64,000 nucleotides of DNA from Lycocorax pyrrhopterus obiensis. Lineage: Eukaryota > Chordata > Aves > Passeriformes > Paradisaeidae. The notes below the pieces were generated by a model. It saw only the letters and a program-made list of their open reading frames with translations. It did no database searches and had not been told where the DNA came from. The stretch lies in assembly GCA_014706295.1 (NCBI GenBank), contig JACSVZ010000007.1, forward strand, positions 59,348,975-59,412,974. Reading direction: 5' to 3'. This document shows positions 47,481-61,214 of the stretch, one piece after another. The position numbers and the translations under genes were made by a program. The number at the start of each line of letters is the position of its first letter. The stretch's first letter is position 1.

Positions 47481-48888
47481 GGCTGGCACAGCCCTGGTGT
47501 CAGACGGGCCCCCTCTCCACCAGCCCATCACAGCCGGCCCCTGCTGACACCGCGACAGCGCGTCTGAGATGCCTCCCGCTTCCCTCCTTCCCATCTGTCT
47601 CGTGGGGAAAAGCACAAAGAGCAGCCTTATCTGCTCTGACAGGCAGGGTTAGGCAGAGGAGAGCTCCTCCTGGAAAGCAGATGGGGCCAATTGAGAGTGG
47701 GCAGGGAGATGTGCTAAATAAATCTGGACCAGCCAGTGCTTTGGGTAGGTGGTGGGGAGAACATGTGTGCCAGGCATGGAAAGGTAACCATCATCCACAG
47801 GCTTGACTTCTGGCTGTTATAATTTGGTAAAACTCCCATGCAGGAGCTCAGGGACACTGGTGTATGCATAATATTTACTGCTGTCTCTAATGAATGATAA
47901 AAAACCCTCCAGATCATCCTGTACGATGGTGTTTCCCTTATGGGAGTGGCTCCAGCTGAATACATGTGCCGCTGGGTGGGATGTGAGGATTTGCTCTTCA
48001 GCTGTGAACATGGTTTGTGTGGCCTCTCTGGCCCATCCAGGCAGACACCTGGGGCTCAAGAAACAGTTAACTGCATCTTCAGGATAAACTAGGAAAAATA
48101 AATGGCTCTCGAGGGCTATGAGCAAGTTTCAGAAATATTTCTGCTGCTTGCTTTGATCTGTTCAAACGAGGAATTAGGTGCTGTTTCTGTGTTTGGAAAT
48201 AAACTGTGGAAAGGGGCATCCTTCGGAAGATACTGACATGTGCAAGGGAGGCTCGCACTGGGATGCTGAAATTGAGGGTGAAACTCCAACAGGGCAAAAT
48301 TCCCACAGGTAGACCCAAAGTCCTGGAGAGGGGTCATTTCTCCTGACCTTGTCCCCTGTCCCTGCTCTTACGTGAAACCAGGGAGAGTCCCGGGGTGGTA
48401 CATGGCAGTACTCTGTAACGTGCACAAGGTCACTGACCTGGCAATCTTTGAGGGCATCAAAAAACATCCCAGTAAATAGAGCAAGGGAATGTTTTCCCTG
48501 TCCATAATAGGGAAAGCTCCTGGAGGTGTTTGAAGAACGTGGTATATTTGCTATAACTTTGTTTTGACATTTTCCAGAACATTTTTCATGTTGTTTGCAA
48601 ACAGAAGCCAAAACCTCCAGGTAGTTGTTGCTACTAAAAAATTGAAAGTGTTTGATCTGGGGCTGTTCAAAGCAGCAGAGACACAGTGCAGGACAGGGAG
48701 GAGGAGGGGGATTAGAAACCTCTGTCAGGAAGGGGTCAGTCTTCCTGGAACAATTTCCATGTCATCAGATAGCAACATTTTCATGCTTGGAATGAAAAAC
48801 AGAAGGCTTTGACCCAAGAAAAAACTCAAATTTCAGCCTGGAATAGTTTCTTTTATTTTCTGTGTTATTAGGTTCTTATCTCCATTCA

Positions 48889-49351
48889 TGTGTCCAGAGA
48901 AGGGCAACAGAGCAGGGGACGAGTCCGGAGCACAAGTCTGATGAGGAGCAGCTGAGGGAGCTGGAGGGGCTGAGGCTGGGGAAGAGGAGGCTCAGGTGGG
49001 ACCTTCTTGCTCTCTACAACTCCCTGACAGGAGGGTGGAGCCCGGTGGGGCACAGGCTCTGCTCCCAGGGAACGAAAAGCAGGATGAGAAGAAATGGCCT
49101 CAACTTGTACCAGGGGGAGTTTGGATTGGATAACAGGAAGAAATGACCACCCAATGCCTAGGGGTGGTTAGGCATTGGAATAGGTGCCCAGGGAATTGTA
49201 AATGCCATCCCTGTAAATGTTCAAAAAAGGTGTGGATGTGCACTTGGGGATGCGGTTTAGTGGTGATCATGGTGGTGCTGGGTTAAGAGTGTGACTTGAT
49301 GATCTTAGAGGTCTTTCCCAACCTTAACAATTCCGTGACTCTATGATTCTG
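48889..49351 (+). mobile_element. CR1 LINE, 3' region with tail
   Basis: On the plus strand: 'gtgtccagagaagggcaaca', 'gatgaggagcagctgaggga', 'ggctggggaagaggaggc', 'ctctacaactccctgacag', 'cacaggctctgctcccagg', then the 3'-UTR with 'ggtgctgggttaagagtg', 'tgacttgatgatcttagagg', 'cccaaccttaacaattccg' and the tail 'tctatgattctg'. The tail subtype ('gatcttagaggtctttcc') differs from the 16.3 and 22.1 kb copies, so more than one CR1 subfamily is present. A perfect 10-bp inverted repeat (49151-49160 with 49169-49178) lies in it. Confidence 0.95.
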
Positions 49352-52300
49352 TTCCTGTTAGACTGTGAGCACCTGAGAACAGCCACTGCATGTCTGTCTG
49401 CACATCCCATGTCCAACTGCTCCTCCATCACTGGGATGCACAAGTAGGAAACTGCAACCTCAAAGGTCTGCTGGGGTTCAGTCCTTATTGCCCCATCCTG
49501 CTCTGGAGTCAAATGGTTCTAGCAGCCTATGGAAACCCCTCAGCCTTCTGCTAGTGTCTCTTTATAAATAGCCAGGCACCTTGAGGCAGACAGGAAAACC
49601 CTGCTGGAATGCTGCTGTTTTCCCAGTGCTCTGGATTTGTGGCATTTGCTCTGCAGTTCACCTTTAAAAGGACAAAAATGCCGATGAGCCTGAGATCAGG
49701 CTGGCCCCTGGTTACACTCAGGAGCCTTGACTCATGTTGGTAATGAAAATCTTGCAGGAAGGACTGACATAGTCCAGGGCTGCAGCTCTCTGGGAGAATG
49801 GATCTCTCGGAGCACAGACAGGGAAGGGCATTGGTATCTGCCAGCGTAGATGAACCTGCAGTGTTGGCCACTGGCATTTATTCCCTGTGCACTGCTCCTG
49901 ATAAGGTTAATGGGAACCTCTAAAGGAAATCTTTAAATACATTTTAAAAAGGAGTCAGTTTTAGATCAGCTGTTTTTCATTTGTCTTTTGGGCTGTTTTC
50001 CTGACACTCAGTGTAAAGAGGTGTAATAGGAAGGGATTTGTCCCCATGGGGTTATAATCCTGCTGACTTTAAAACATGCCCATGGTGGGGTTTGCCAGGA
50101 ATGGGGGGAGTTATTTGAAAAAAAGACTCCATCAATCACAAAATCAGAACAGCTGATCATGAAACACAGGGAGGAGTTTTTTCCCACTCTTTTCAATAAG
50201 GAAAGGTGCCTTTTCCAGCAGCAGTTCTGCCAGATCCCCTGCAACCTGCAAGGAGCTGAACAGATGTAATAAAAAAGAGAACAGTGGAAGTACATCCCAT
50301 ACTTTTGTTGTGGTTTTGCCCTCACGGTGCCTTTGGACCTCCACTCTTGTTGAGGTGAGAGTTCCGCTGCAGCTCAGGGACTGCCCAGTAGGGCTGGGCT
50401 TTATGGTCCCGGTGCTGCTTCCCTCCTCCATCCTCCCCACACGCTGTGTCTGTGCAGGAGGCAGACCCTGACTGCTGACTCTCTGTGGGCTGGGGGTTCC
50501 CAGAGATGTCTGACATTCCTACCCAGCAGCTTTTTCTCAGCAGCTGAGCATGCCAGGCTCTTTAATCACCTTCCTAGTGGCAAACACCCTCAATTGCTCT
50601 CCTGTGGGATGGGAAGAGAAGGCTCAGGGGGTCAAATCTGACCCACCACCACCCTAGCCCAGGTCTGAGGGGACAGGAAAATTGCTGAACTGTTCAGAGC
50701 TGGTGAGTGGGCAGCAGCAGGCATGAGCACAAAGGTTTTTTGGGCTGTGCCACACAGGGGACTTCCTCCTGTTGGGAGAGCATCCTCCGTGGGCAGTGGC
50801 GCAGGGAAGTGAAGCCTCCCTTTACCCATCAGGAGAGATCAGCCCAGCAGGCTTGCCTGCCTCTATGGTACCCAGGAATGGCCTCTGCATCTCCAGCTTG
50901 TGCAATATTAATGCACCTGATCTGGTAAATGGCGTGGGTTTTACTCTTTGTTCAGTGGGTGAGTGACCCTGCAGCTGTCCCAGCCACCGTGGGCCCTCCA
51001 GAGAGCTCTGTGGCTGCCTAAAGAGAGGTTGTGAAGCACCATTTCCACAGCCTTGTGCAGAAGAATTAGGTTGCAGAGAGCTCACACGTGAATAAATGCA
51101 GTTTAGAATAAATGCTAACACACATGTTAGCAATGTTGGGGCTTGGTAAAACCTGTGGGGGCAAAGGCACAGGTGTTTGCTGAAACTGTGCAGTGAGTCT
51201 GTTTAAGCACCAAGGAAGGAGGTGAAAAGTGACAGACCTTCCCTAAAGCCTTGAAAATAACTGAGGGAAGAGGCAAGTATAGCAAGCAGGACAAAGCCTC
51301 GCCTCCAAGCCATGATCTGCTGCAGGACTGGGGTGTCCCCTGAGAGCCCTGCAGGGAGGAGGGTGAGGAGGAAGAGGAGAAAAAGAAGGTGGAGAAGGAG
51401 GAAGAAGAAATCTCCAGGGACTTCCTTGCAATGCAGTGGGAGGTGTGGGGAGGCCCTTCTCCAAGGGATGTCCCCAGATTGCCAGTGTGCCTCTGGCACT
51501 TCACTGTGCCACACTGACAACCCAGTCACACGCCAGAGCTCAGTCCCAGGCTGCTCCCTGCATCAGCAGCAGCAGGAAATTCATCTTTGCCCCCTGCCAA
51601 ATGTGGATGTGGGAGAGCCCCTGCCTGCACTCGCTGGGCAGGGACTGAACTGCTAACTAGGAGCCCAGGCTGAGGCTGTCAGGACCACCCCAAAGAGGGA
51701 TTTGGAGACATGCCCTGCAGTCATTCTGGTCTGTTAAAACCAGTAAGGACCTGAGCCTAACACAAGATTTCTGTTTGCGTCCTAATCTTGGAACTGGGTG
51801 TCTCAGGGTTGCCTCCCCCTCTTCACAGATTTCTGTCTCTAGCATCTTGCAGGCTGCACCAGGCACCTTCAAATCCAGCTTTCAGCCCTGGGGAAGTTCT
51901 TGGGGTTATTTGGTGGTGAGCAAAGTGATACACAGAGACCATGGCCCTCCAAACGTCACCTTTAATGGTTCACTCTTAAGGGGAAGGCAAGGAAGCAGGC
52001 TGGATTTTCACTTGTATTTATTACTGTTCACCCATGGAACCACAGGCCGTGAACCAGTTTTGTTCATAGGCATTTTCACATTGTTTGCAGCCTGGTTTCA
52101 TGTGCCAGCTATAGCACAGATAATGTTGCTGCAATAACAATTTGTTGGAATGTGTTGGACTCCAAACCTGTTTGGTAGTGACTTCCCTGGCAGAGGGAAG
52201 AGCCCCTTTTTAGCAGCACATGGAGAAATGATGTCGGAGAGTTTCTCTCCAGCAAGTAGAGCCCTCTGAACCAGAACCCTTATGCAATTATGTGTGTTTT

Positions 52301-53455
52301 TTTGACTCCAGATCCTAAGAATGTCTCTCTTGAATAGCATGATTCTTGCTAGTTCGTTCATCTGTGAATTTCCCTGGCAGGTAGCGTATAAATAGCTCTG
52401 AGACACAGGCGATCCACGAGTTCTTTTCAAAATACAGCATTGAGTCATTTTAAAGCCTCCTACTGTAGCTCTTTTAAAGATTAACTCATTATTTTGAGTG
52501 TAAGATTTATGCCTGAGAAAGAAGGATAAAACCCTGGCTTAAGTTGTTCTTCCAACAAAGTACCTTGTTTAAAAACCCCTAAATAAAATGTCGTGGGAGC
52601 TGGCCTGTGAAGTGAGCAGGGGACATCTGCCCATCCCCACCAGGGGCTGTCTGTTTATCACCCAGAGGCTACACTGCTTTCTAGAGCCAGGAATAGAAAC
52701 CAGGGTTCCTTGTTCCCACGAGCCCTTTGCCATGTAGGGCAGAGCAATCCAGCTGGTTCCCCCCAGCCTTTTCTCTCTGCCCGACCCCAGGCACTGCTCA
52801 GCTTTCAGTAATTAGGGCAGAATTAGGGTGAGATCCCAGGGGATGGAGGCTGCTGGAGCAGGGCTTGCACAGAGGGCAGAGCTCTTCTATGTATTGAGCT
52901 GAGCCTCCTTTACCACCTGGAAATGTTGTCCGAAGAGAATTAGGGGATTTGACACACTTGTGCAGGTCTGGCATCCCAGCAGGTTATAGCAACAGCTCTG
53001 CCCCTGGGTATCCAGAAATACCAGATGTGTCTGTGGTGCCTATTCAGGTAAACACCTGCTGTCAGTGCACTGGGCATCCAGAGCTTCCACTGGCACAGGC
53101 TGGAACACCAAAGCAAGCAGGAAAACCGAAAGGACATCATTTCTCTCGTGCCACTGCTCATGGTGTGCAGTGTTAGCAGCCTGAGGAACAATACAGTGTG
53201 GCTGGTGCTGACTGCACACATCAGATGAATAACATGTTTCATTCAAGCACTAGCAGAGCTCCCAAACAGACCAAAGTGTAGTGTCCTGCTATGAAAGCAG
53301 CCCAAGACTCTTCTTCTCATGTGCAAAATACCACTGCACTGCTTGTGCTTAATTAGTTAAGGGCTGTTTTGTTTTTCATATGGATGTAACCCAGCACGAT
53401 TTTAAAGGGCTGGGTCAGGATTTGCTTCCGCATTAAGTTAGACCAACTTTTTTCT
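49352..53455. other. Unassigned DNA, 4.1 kb
   Basis: No gene or repeat family recognised. A GA-rich stretch at about 51355-51415 opens long low-complexity frames on both strands that I do not consider coding. Confidence 0.4.
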
Positions 53456-53760
53456 CTCCTCTCCTCTCCTCTCCTCTCCTCTCCTCTCCTCTCCTCTCCT
53501 CTCCTCTCCTCTCCTCTCCTCTCCTCTCCTCTCCTCTCCTCTCCTCTCCTCTCCTCTCCTCTCCTCTCCTCTCCTCTCCTCTCCTCTCCTCTCCTCTCCT
53601 CTCCTCTCCTCTCCTCTCCTCTCCTCTCCTCTCCTCTCCTCTCCTCTCCTCTCCTCTCCTCTCCTCTCCTCTCCTCTCCTCTCCTCTCCTCTCCTCTCCT
53701 CTCCTCTCCTCTCCTCTCCTCTCCTCTCCTCTCCTCTCCTCTCCTCTCCTCTCCTCTCCT
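53456..53760. repeat. (CTCCT)61 microsatellite
   Basis: 305 bases of perfect CTCCT units (AGGAG on the minus strand) without a single interruption, then a degenerate pyrimidine tail to about 53795. It is a pure polypurine/polypyrimidine tract. The 212-codon minus-strand frame through it is an artefact of the repeat. Confidence 0.98.
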
Positions 53761-53795
53761 CTTCTTTTTTCTCTTCTTTTTTCTTTTCTTTTTTA

Positions 53796-56700
53796 ATGGA
53801 GGGAGTTTTGGGAGGAGGGGACAGCTCTGGGACTGTCGGTCAATCTGAAGTGGGATATGCGACCTGATGAAACCTGCAAAGAGAGTTTCAATAGGATCCC
53901 TGGGTGGAATTTTCCTTTCCTTGATGATCAAAACATGCCTGACTGCCCTGCCCAGAGCTGCTGTCTCCTTTGCTAGATGCACTGTGCACATGTATTTTGG
54001 AGTTAGTCCTGTGCTTTCAGTCCATCTTCCTACAATGTGGCATCGGGATTCTGCCCTCGGCGTGAAGTGCAGGAGTGACTTGTCCCTCCTGCAGGGTCAG
54101 AGGAACACAGGCAAATTCTGTAAACCATAAACATCTCTGACGTCTCTAAAAGTTCAAGGTGAAAATCAAAAATAGCCATTTGATGCCTGAGACTTTTGAT
54201 GAATCTTTAGCTTGTGGTTCTGCTGACAGGAGCTCTGTGAGTCACACAAGCCATCAGCACCCTGCTGTTTCCCAGAGCACTTTTAGGGGTCCTTCTTGGG
54301 ACACTCCTGCTGCATCTGCTGTCAGCTAGGAGCCACAGAGCAGCAAGATGCAAAGGTGATGCCCACAGGGACGCAGTTTACCTGGGGCACTTGGGCTGGG
54401 ACTGACATTGTGAGAGGGAATAATCTGATGAAGGTCAGACCCCCTGTGCTGTGTTACAGATGGACAATGACCCGCTGAAGTTTGCAGCCTTAATGGCTGC
54501 TGATGTTATGATAAAGTAATATATCAAAGTAAAAAGTGTTCCTTCTTAAAAACCAAGTGAATAGATTTGAATCCATCTATTATTGAAAAGGCAATAAGCA
54601 ATGTGCTGTGCTGGGTCTCTCACAGAGGATCCCTAATGCAGTAGTGCATTGCTCCTTGGCTTGGGAGGTTGCACAACTTGAAATTGTAATTACCTTCCTG
54701 GAGAGTTTAAGCATCCATAAGGGCTAAAAATACATTGGGAATTGTGGTGCATGAGCGTGGGCACTTGGGATACAGCAGAGTTGAGATGGAAGTGCAGGAG
54801 GAGGAGCACGTGGCCTTCTCCATTCACTGGAACAGTTTAACGTGAAGAGAGGAAAAAAAAAGAAAGCAAAGCTAAAGATCAGTTGCATTTCATGGATGGA
54901 GGGTTACTGGTGGAAGGAAATGGTCCTCCTTGGATTAAAATTGCATCATTTAATCTGACATCCTCCAGAACTCATGCTTAAAGATTTCATCTTAGAGTGC
55001 TATGGCAAGGTCAAACTCACCCTGTCAGTAATTACCTTGGAAGTCAGAGTGTGTTTCTGTGCATGTCCATATTTGAAAAGGACGGGAAATAGAAGAAGCC
55101 TTTTCATTTCTTCCTAGCTTTTGGTATATTTGAAATAAGTGCCTTCCCTTGTTTTGTGTGGTTCTTCAACACTGTTGATGGATTCTGATTCACATGTGCT
55201 GCCTCTTCCCATTGCAGGTGTGGAAATATCAAGACCAACAGAGTAAACAGATGGGGAAATTAAGTAGGGTGCCCAAAGGCACACACCTCTCCCCAAACCA
55301 GGCACAGCATGAGAGTTTGCAGCCCTGTGTTGTGTGCAGGCTGCCTGACCCCATCTCTCTCTTCTGTACCATCCACAAGTGTGAAAACACATGGAGACTT
55401 TTCTTTATCAAGTCCTCTTCTGCTCTGTGGCTCAAAGCTGGAAATTATTTCACAGCACTTCTTTTAATCTTCTTTGACAGTTTTTTTGTTTAAAAATAAA
55501 GCGGTTTTGACAGTGGGATAAAGCAGCACTCACAAGTGTTTGCTCGAGTTCTGATCAAGTGCTAGGTGGCTCATCCAGCAATGCTCCTCTTCATTTCTAA
55601 GGGGCTGTTCCTTGATAATGTGGATATTTGTTATTCATAATCTGCTGCTGGTTACTCTCATCATCAGCTGTAGGAGACAACATAATGTGAGTTAATTGTT
55701 TAGTTCCACAGCGTCTAATGAGTAGTGTATATATTCCAATATAACAATTTGCCATAGCTCCATGGGAGAGAGTATTAAGTGTTCAGTGACAACATGCAAA
55801 TAATGAGCGTATTTATAGAAAGCAGAACTGAGGGACAATAAAAGAGCCCAGGTTTATGGATAATTTATTTGGAGCTAACAATATGATTGTAAAGGAGATC
55901 CAGATTAAAAACCTAGATATGCCATTTGGGAACTCAGATAGAATTCCTAGCTTTTTAAAAGTTCAAGCCTTTTACAGAGTTTATTGAAAGCAGTGGGAGG
56001 ACATCTGTGAAAGATGTGGCTGTTCAGTGTTTGGTTAAAAGCAATCCAGCCTTTTTGTCTTGCACTGGTGATACAGTTCCCCCATAAGCAAATTTCTTGC
56101 CAGCATGTTTTCAGCAAGGCAGTGCTTGCTTCTTACTTCCAGCCCTCAGAAAACCATGGATGTCAGGTGAGCACACTCAGAAAATGTCTGTCTTATTATC
56201 ACATCCATCTTATGACATCAATCAAGGTCAAGGCACTATTGAGATTGGTACTCTATGGATATGTAATAAGAGAGATCCTCCCTCAGAGGTGCACAGAACC
56301 AAAATAGTAAATGGTCCCAGTTCCACTGACATGACTTCTTTGTGTTCCCCATTTCTCCTTCACTTTCTGCCTCTGGCTTTTCAGGCTGTAGCCATTTGGG
56401 GCAACACTATCTTCTTTTCTCAGCTTTCAGCATATAAGAGTATAAATCACTACTGGGGCTCCTATTTCAATTTACTGAAATTCAAATAATTGACAATAAC
56501 AGTAGGTGCACTACAGTAATGGATTGTGATCTTGTGTGCAAGAGCACAGGTTTTTACAGCCCTAAGGTACCAGTGCACCAGATGTGCACAAGAGAGGCAG
56601 ATGACATCTTTAAGAGCATTTCTTTTTGGAAAGTGTGGCTTGGAAGTCAGGCTCAAACCTGTTTTGAACCTATTTTGAGCACCCTGCATTTGTGTATTCT

Positions 56701-58184
56701 AAGAACAGTGTCGTGTGGAGACACTGTAGGAGACAATAAACGCACCTGCAATGCACAGTGACTGGGCATGAGTGGGGAGCAGTTGTATCTCCTCACACAG
56801 ATCAGCACCAGCAGTTGCTACTGCTCCACCTCTGCTTTTAGCGAGCACAACAGAGCCTTTGAAGAGCTCTTGAAATTCCCATGTTGCTTCTTAAGAGACA
56901 GGCAAGGCTTTCCAGGCTGGCTTTTTTAAAGAGTGTTTCATTGTAATTGTCTGTTAAATCTACATTATTAGAGGTTTCATTGACCCCTCGACACAGTGAT
57001 CAAAGGACATTTGCCACACTTCATGGCAATGACAGCCACAGACTTCAAGTAGAAGGATAAATGAATTAGTTGGGTGATAGGTTTCTTTCTTTCTTTCTTT
57101 TAAACCCCCAAGCCAGAAATCAATCCTTATAGTGACAAGGTTTATTGTGCTAAATTCCCTTGGCATTACAAACTCTCTTTTTCTTTCCCTACCCTTAAAA
57201 AAAAAAACCCAGGCAGATATAGCTGATGCTGTGTCGCATCCCACGCGCTCGCGTTGCTCCTGCAGTCTGTTGCTTTTTGGGATTCACACACACATTTGCA
57301 TTTGCAAGCGCCACTATTGCTTTGCAGTAAACACTGCTCACGGCTCTCTCCTCAGAGAATCCAGATGTCTTCCTCTCAGGACTCTACATTTATCTTTAGA
57401 TTTCTCAGCCTATCGCTGCATGCACTGGATGTTCTTTGCTTTTGCATGGAAACCCCAATCCTCATCGCAGAAATGGTGTTTCGTGGTGAGGACACTGATT
57501 GGGAGTGAAAGGTATTTATCTTCCAAAATACAAGTTTCAGTTTCATTCTCCTGATCCCATCAGGTCCCCATGGGTAGGTCTGTGCTCCGAGCACTCTTCC
57601 TATGCAGCCAACCCTGCCTCCATCAGCCGTGTGCTCTTTGATTTGCACGTGGTGTGTGCAGGTATTTGCTGGCTTTTGGGAGATGAGGAAGAGAAGGATT
57701 TTAGTTTTTCAGTAGTTTAGATGAGGGGAAAAAAAAGGACACTCAGTTCATTTTTTTTAGCAAAGGAAGGAGCAATCCGAATGAAGAAAGGGGTCAAACC
57801 CCTCTTGTTGGTGAAGAAATGAGGAGTGAATCGCGATCACCCTGAAGCCTGGTGGAGTTTCCAGTGAGCGCAAGGATCAGGATATCATCCTGTGAAGTGC
57901 TGCAGCAAGTTCAGCGGGATCTGCAGAAGGGTGCAGGGATTGGTTCATGTGTTTGCTCTCCCTCCCCCTTCAGCCCAGTCTCTGTGCTGTTCTAACACCT
58001 CAGATGTGGCAGTCAGAGCTGTTTGCCAGAGTCAGAGCAGCGCTGCAGCCGTGATGGCCTGGGGACACATGAGGCACAACTGGTAAGGAGAGATAACAAC
58101 TTCTAATGGACCAGCTAATATTGGTAGGGAAAACAGACAGCTCCCAGGCACAAGTGCTCCCTCATGTCTCCTCCTGTCTGCCAG
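53796..58184. other. Unassigned DNA, 4.4 kb
   Basis: No gene or repeat family recognised. A short (TTTC)n lies at about 57083-57102 and an A-run at 57197-57207. Confidence 0.4.
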
Positions 58185-58296
58185 GGGCCGTCTCCAGCAT
58201 TGTGGACATTCAGAATGAGGATTTGCATCTCCAGGGCACCAAGTTCCTGCTGACCGGGATAAAGGACCAGCTCCTCAAGCTCGGCACAGGCAGAGG
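58185..58296 (+). CDS. Candidate exon, unidentified gene
   Basis: A strong acceptor (CTCATGTCTCCTCCTGTCTG then CCAG) precedes 112 open bases and a GAGG|GTGATT donor. An in-frame stop lies two bases inside the intron. It enters at phase 1, the phase left by the CpG-island exon, and leaves at phase 2. The peptide starts AVSSIVDIQNEDLHLQG, continues TKFLLTGIKDQLLKLG and ends TGR, and looks protein-like. It is 34 kb from the proposed first exon. No family recognised. The next candidate exon (61215) needs phase 1, so the two cannot be spliced directly together. Confidence 0.35.
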
Positions 58297-61214
58297 GTGA
58301 TTGTTATAAGTGAGCAATTCTGTTTGCATCCCTGGGTAGAAACCTTTTCTTTTTTTTTTTTCCACATGATTTCCCAAATCAGGACACTAATCAGGTTCAG
58401 ATGGCTGTTGGGAGCAGAGTCACCAGCTGCCTGTCTTTCCCCCGTTGTGCTACAGCAAAGGAAAGGAGAGGGGGTTTTAGCAATCAGTAGGGCTTTACTA
58501 ATCCTTCTAGGTGAGGTGTGTGGGAACTGTATTTTCCCTAACCCCACTGGTGTGTCATCCTGGAGGACTGAAGTTATCACAGAACAGTGGAAGGTCTAGC
58601 AAAACAGTAAAAACAACAGCATTATGAAAGGAAGCCAGCTGAGTGCTGGCATTGCGTGTAGTCTGATGTATATTTGAAGAGGGTTATAAACACGTTTATG
58701 AATGGACCAGCATAATGTCTGCTAAATGAGAGACACGAGTAAGGAGAAGATCAAGCCAAGAGAGGGTTGCACTCAAGGACATGGTTTTCATACAGGAGAC
58801 ATCTGCAGAGGGAGAGAGAGAGAAAAATATGTCCCTATTACAAGATTTTTGGCTGCATGCAACCACAGGCAGCCTCCGGGGAAAGCTCTGTGGAGCCATC
58901 AGGGTGGTCCAGTCATGGAATGGGAAAACGCTTTTTAACAGCCTACCCTGTGGATGGAAACACTCCACGACACACCCTGCTCTGCCCTGGGTGCTCCCTG
59001 ATTCCAGCAGTGCCAGAGGGACATCTCTGAGCCCTCCTGTGCTGCTTCTCTTGGCCCTGGCCCCCCCACACAGCTCAGCACTAGCCATGGGGTTGGCCAT
59101 GGCACCAGCATGTCCCCTGCCTCGCTTGGACCCTCTGTGTCCTCTCCCCTTCTCGCCATAACTTCTCATAGGAGGGAAATCATCTACTGGAGTGTGGCAT
59201 TTTGCTATCTTTTTTCCAGAGGTGGGTGGAGAGGGGAAAATAGAAGTAATTTGATTTTTGACGCTCTTTCACCTTTTTGTCTGCTTCATAACCTCAATCT
59301 GCAGGAGAGGAGTTCCTGTAGGAGGAAACCAGGATGACTACAATGTCCAGGACCGTAGCAAGGGGAGTTAGTTTGACCTGTAATGCAGTGAGATTTCATT
59401 TGTAAAATACTTACTGTCACTACCAGAGGCCAGTGTTTTCCTCCCTGCACAGGCAGTGACTCAGCTGGTCTCATGCATGTGGAAGATCAGGGGCTCAAAG
59501 GGGATTTGATTTAGCATGACCTGCTGTTTCAGCTGGTACACATGGCTTCCATAAGCTCACAACTTATCGAAACATGTGCCTGCAACAGAGCAGGGAATTC
59601 ACATCTCATCTGTCACTGGATTGCTGGTTTGCAGATGGGGGATGCTCTTGATGCAGCGTGGGTTTGGGTGAAGATTTATTACAGGACAAACGCTGAAACC
59701 ATCAAAAAAATGGGGAGATGATGTTTTCAGTTTCCAGTGCATTGCTTGTGAATGGAGCTGCTGACAGCCAAATACTTTAGCAGATGTAATGATCCACTTC
59801 AGTGCTTGCTGAGCCAAAGCAGAGGGAGTTCACCTGCCTCGAATGGCCCTCTCCTGCACACCCCCCTTACTGAACAATGCACCTTAGTGAGATCTTTAGT
59901 ATAGACTAACATCTTTATGTCTTAAAACATGGAAGCTTTATCCAGTGCGTTTGAAATTTGAAATTAGCATTAGCATTCCCACTCGTGCTGCATTTGGAGG
60001 GTGGATTCCATGCCCAATAGCAAGGACTGGGCTCTGGACTGATCCAAGCTCTCCAAAGCCATTCTGCCTTCTGCCCTTACCCAGAGAAGCAGATTCTTTA
60101 CTGCCTGAAATGGCTGTCTACAAATCTCGCTATTTCCCCCTAACAATTGCAGAGCACAGGTGTTTCAAAGCTAAAATCTGGAAACTAAAAAAAGCATCTT
60201 AGATCCCTTACCCACCCTCCCCTTTCCTAAGTGGTATTGAGGATTACCACATGTGGTTACATAATAATTTCCCTCACCCTGAGCTTTTTAGCAATTAATT
60301 AGTCAGGGATTTGAGGGAAAATATGTCTAAAATGGTTGAATATTTGCTTACTGGTCCATAAATGTGCCCTATTTTGTCAAAGGTGCTGTTCTAAAAGCCT
60401 AAAAAAAATCTTCTAAAAATCAGAAAAATCCATGACAAATTTTTTTGGCTTTCATTTTATGTATCTTTATTCAGTGACCACGGGTAAGGAGGATATGGAA
60501 AGCTAACACACAGCAGGGAGAACACCACTGCTAGTGCCAGTAGGTTATGCAGAGCCTCTTCCACCCACCCAAAGGTGATTCAGGTACTTCTCTTTCTCAA
60601 ACTGCTGTTTCCTCACTGTGTCTCTCAGACAAAACACTTCTGTAACCCGCAGCGTGGCTCTAAAATCGCTCAGAGCTGAGGAGTGTGAGATCTGCTTCAT
60701 TCAGTGCCCAGGATCAAAGCCATCCAGGTTGTTAACACCATCCTCTGAGCCATGTAACAACCTGCTGGGTCAGCCAGAGCCTTTCAAAGCTGCTGGTTCC
60801 TAACAAGCTTTGTAAAACCTTTGACTGCTTCGAGGTCTGGGAGTGAATCATGCGATGTAGGGGCTGGTTTATTTACTACTGTCTCCCACCAAAACCCTTA
60901 TGAAAAGGAGAGGAAAAGTCACTGAGATTCCTTGGCTCAGAGAGGAAACTTTCCTGTGAGCTGAAAATAGAGAATGTGCCCTGTTACAGGTATCTACAGG
61001 CACAGCTTTCAAAGCAGAGCTGTGGTTTTTTTCAGCCCCTGTATATGCTTTGTTGAGATGCTCCTTATCCTTCGGAAGATACCACCTCTTCTTCCTCCAT
61101 CCCTCTCCTGTCTCTGTGCTAAAAAGGGCTGCAGAACATCTTTGTCCCTAATAAAGATCCCACTGAAGGAGTGTTTCCAGCTTTACGGGCTTCCCTTCTT
61201 ATTTCTGCCTGCAG
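58297..61214. other. Unassigned DNA between candidate exons
   Basis: No repeats or other exons recognised. A T-run lies near 58350-58362. Confidence 0.4.

Larger units (their letters stand above)
41566..48887. other. Unassigned DNA, 7.3 kb
   Basis: I recognise no repeat family or supported exon. Simple tracts are (AAAC)n at 44352-44372 and three GTCCCTGTCG-type units at about 47431-47480 in a GC-richer stretch (47400-47600). Open frames of 130-160 codons near 45688-46122 and 46963-47427 lack splice sites and conserved-looking composition. Confidence 0.4.

Noticed and set aside
51127..51504. Ser/Phe/Leu-rich minus-strand frames and Lys/Arg-rich plus-strand frame near 51.3 kb
   Set aside because: They arise from a GA-rich low-complexity stretch and lack splice sites or recognisable domains.
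53353..53991. 212-codon minus-strand open frame rich in Glu, Arg and Gly
   Set aside because: It is the CTCCT microsatellite translated; a five-base unit stays open in any frame that lacks a stop.
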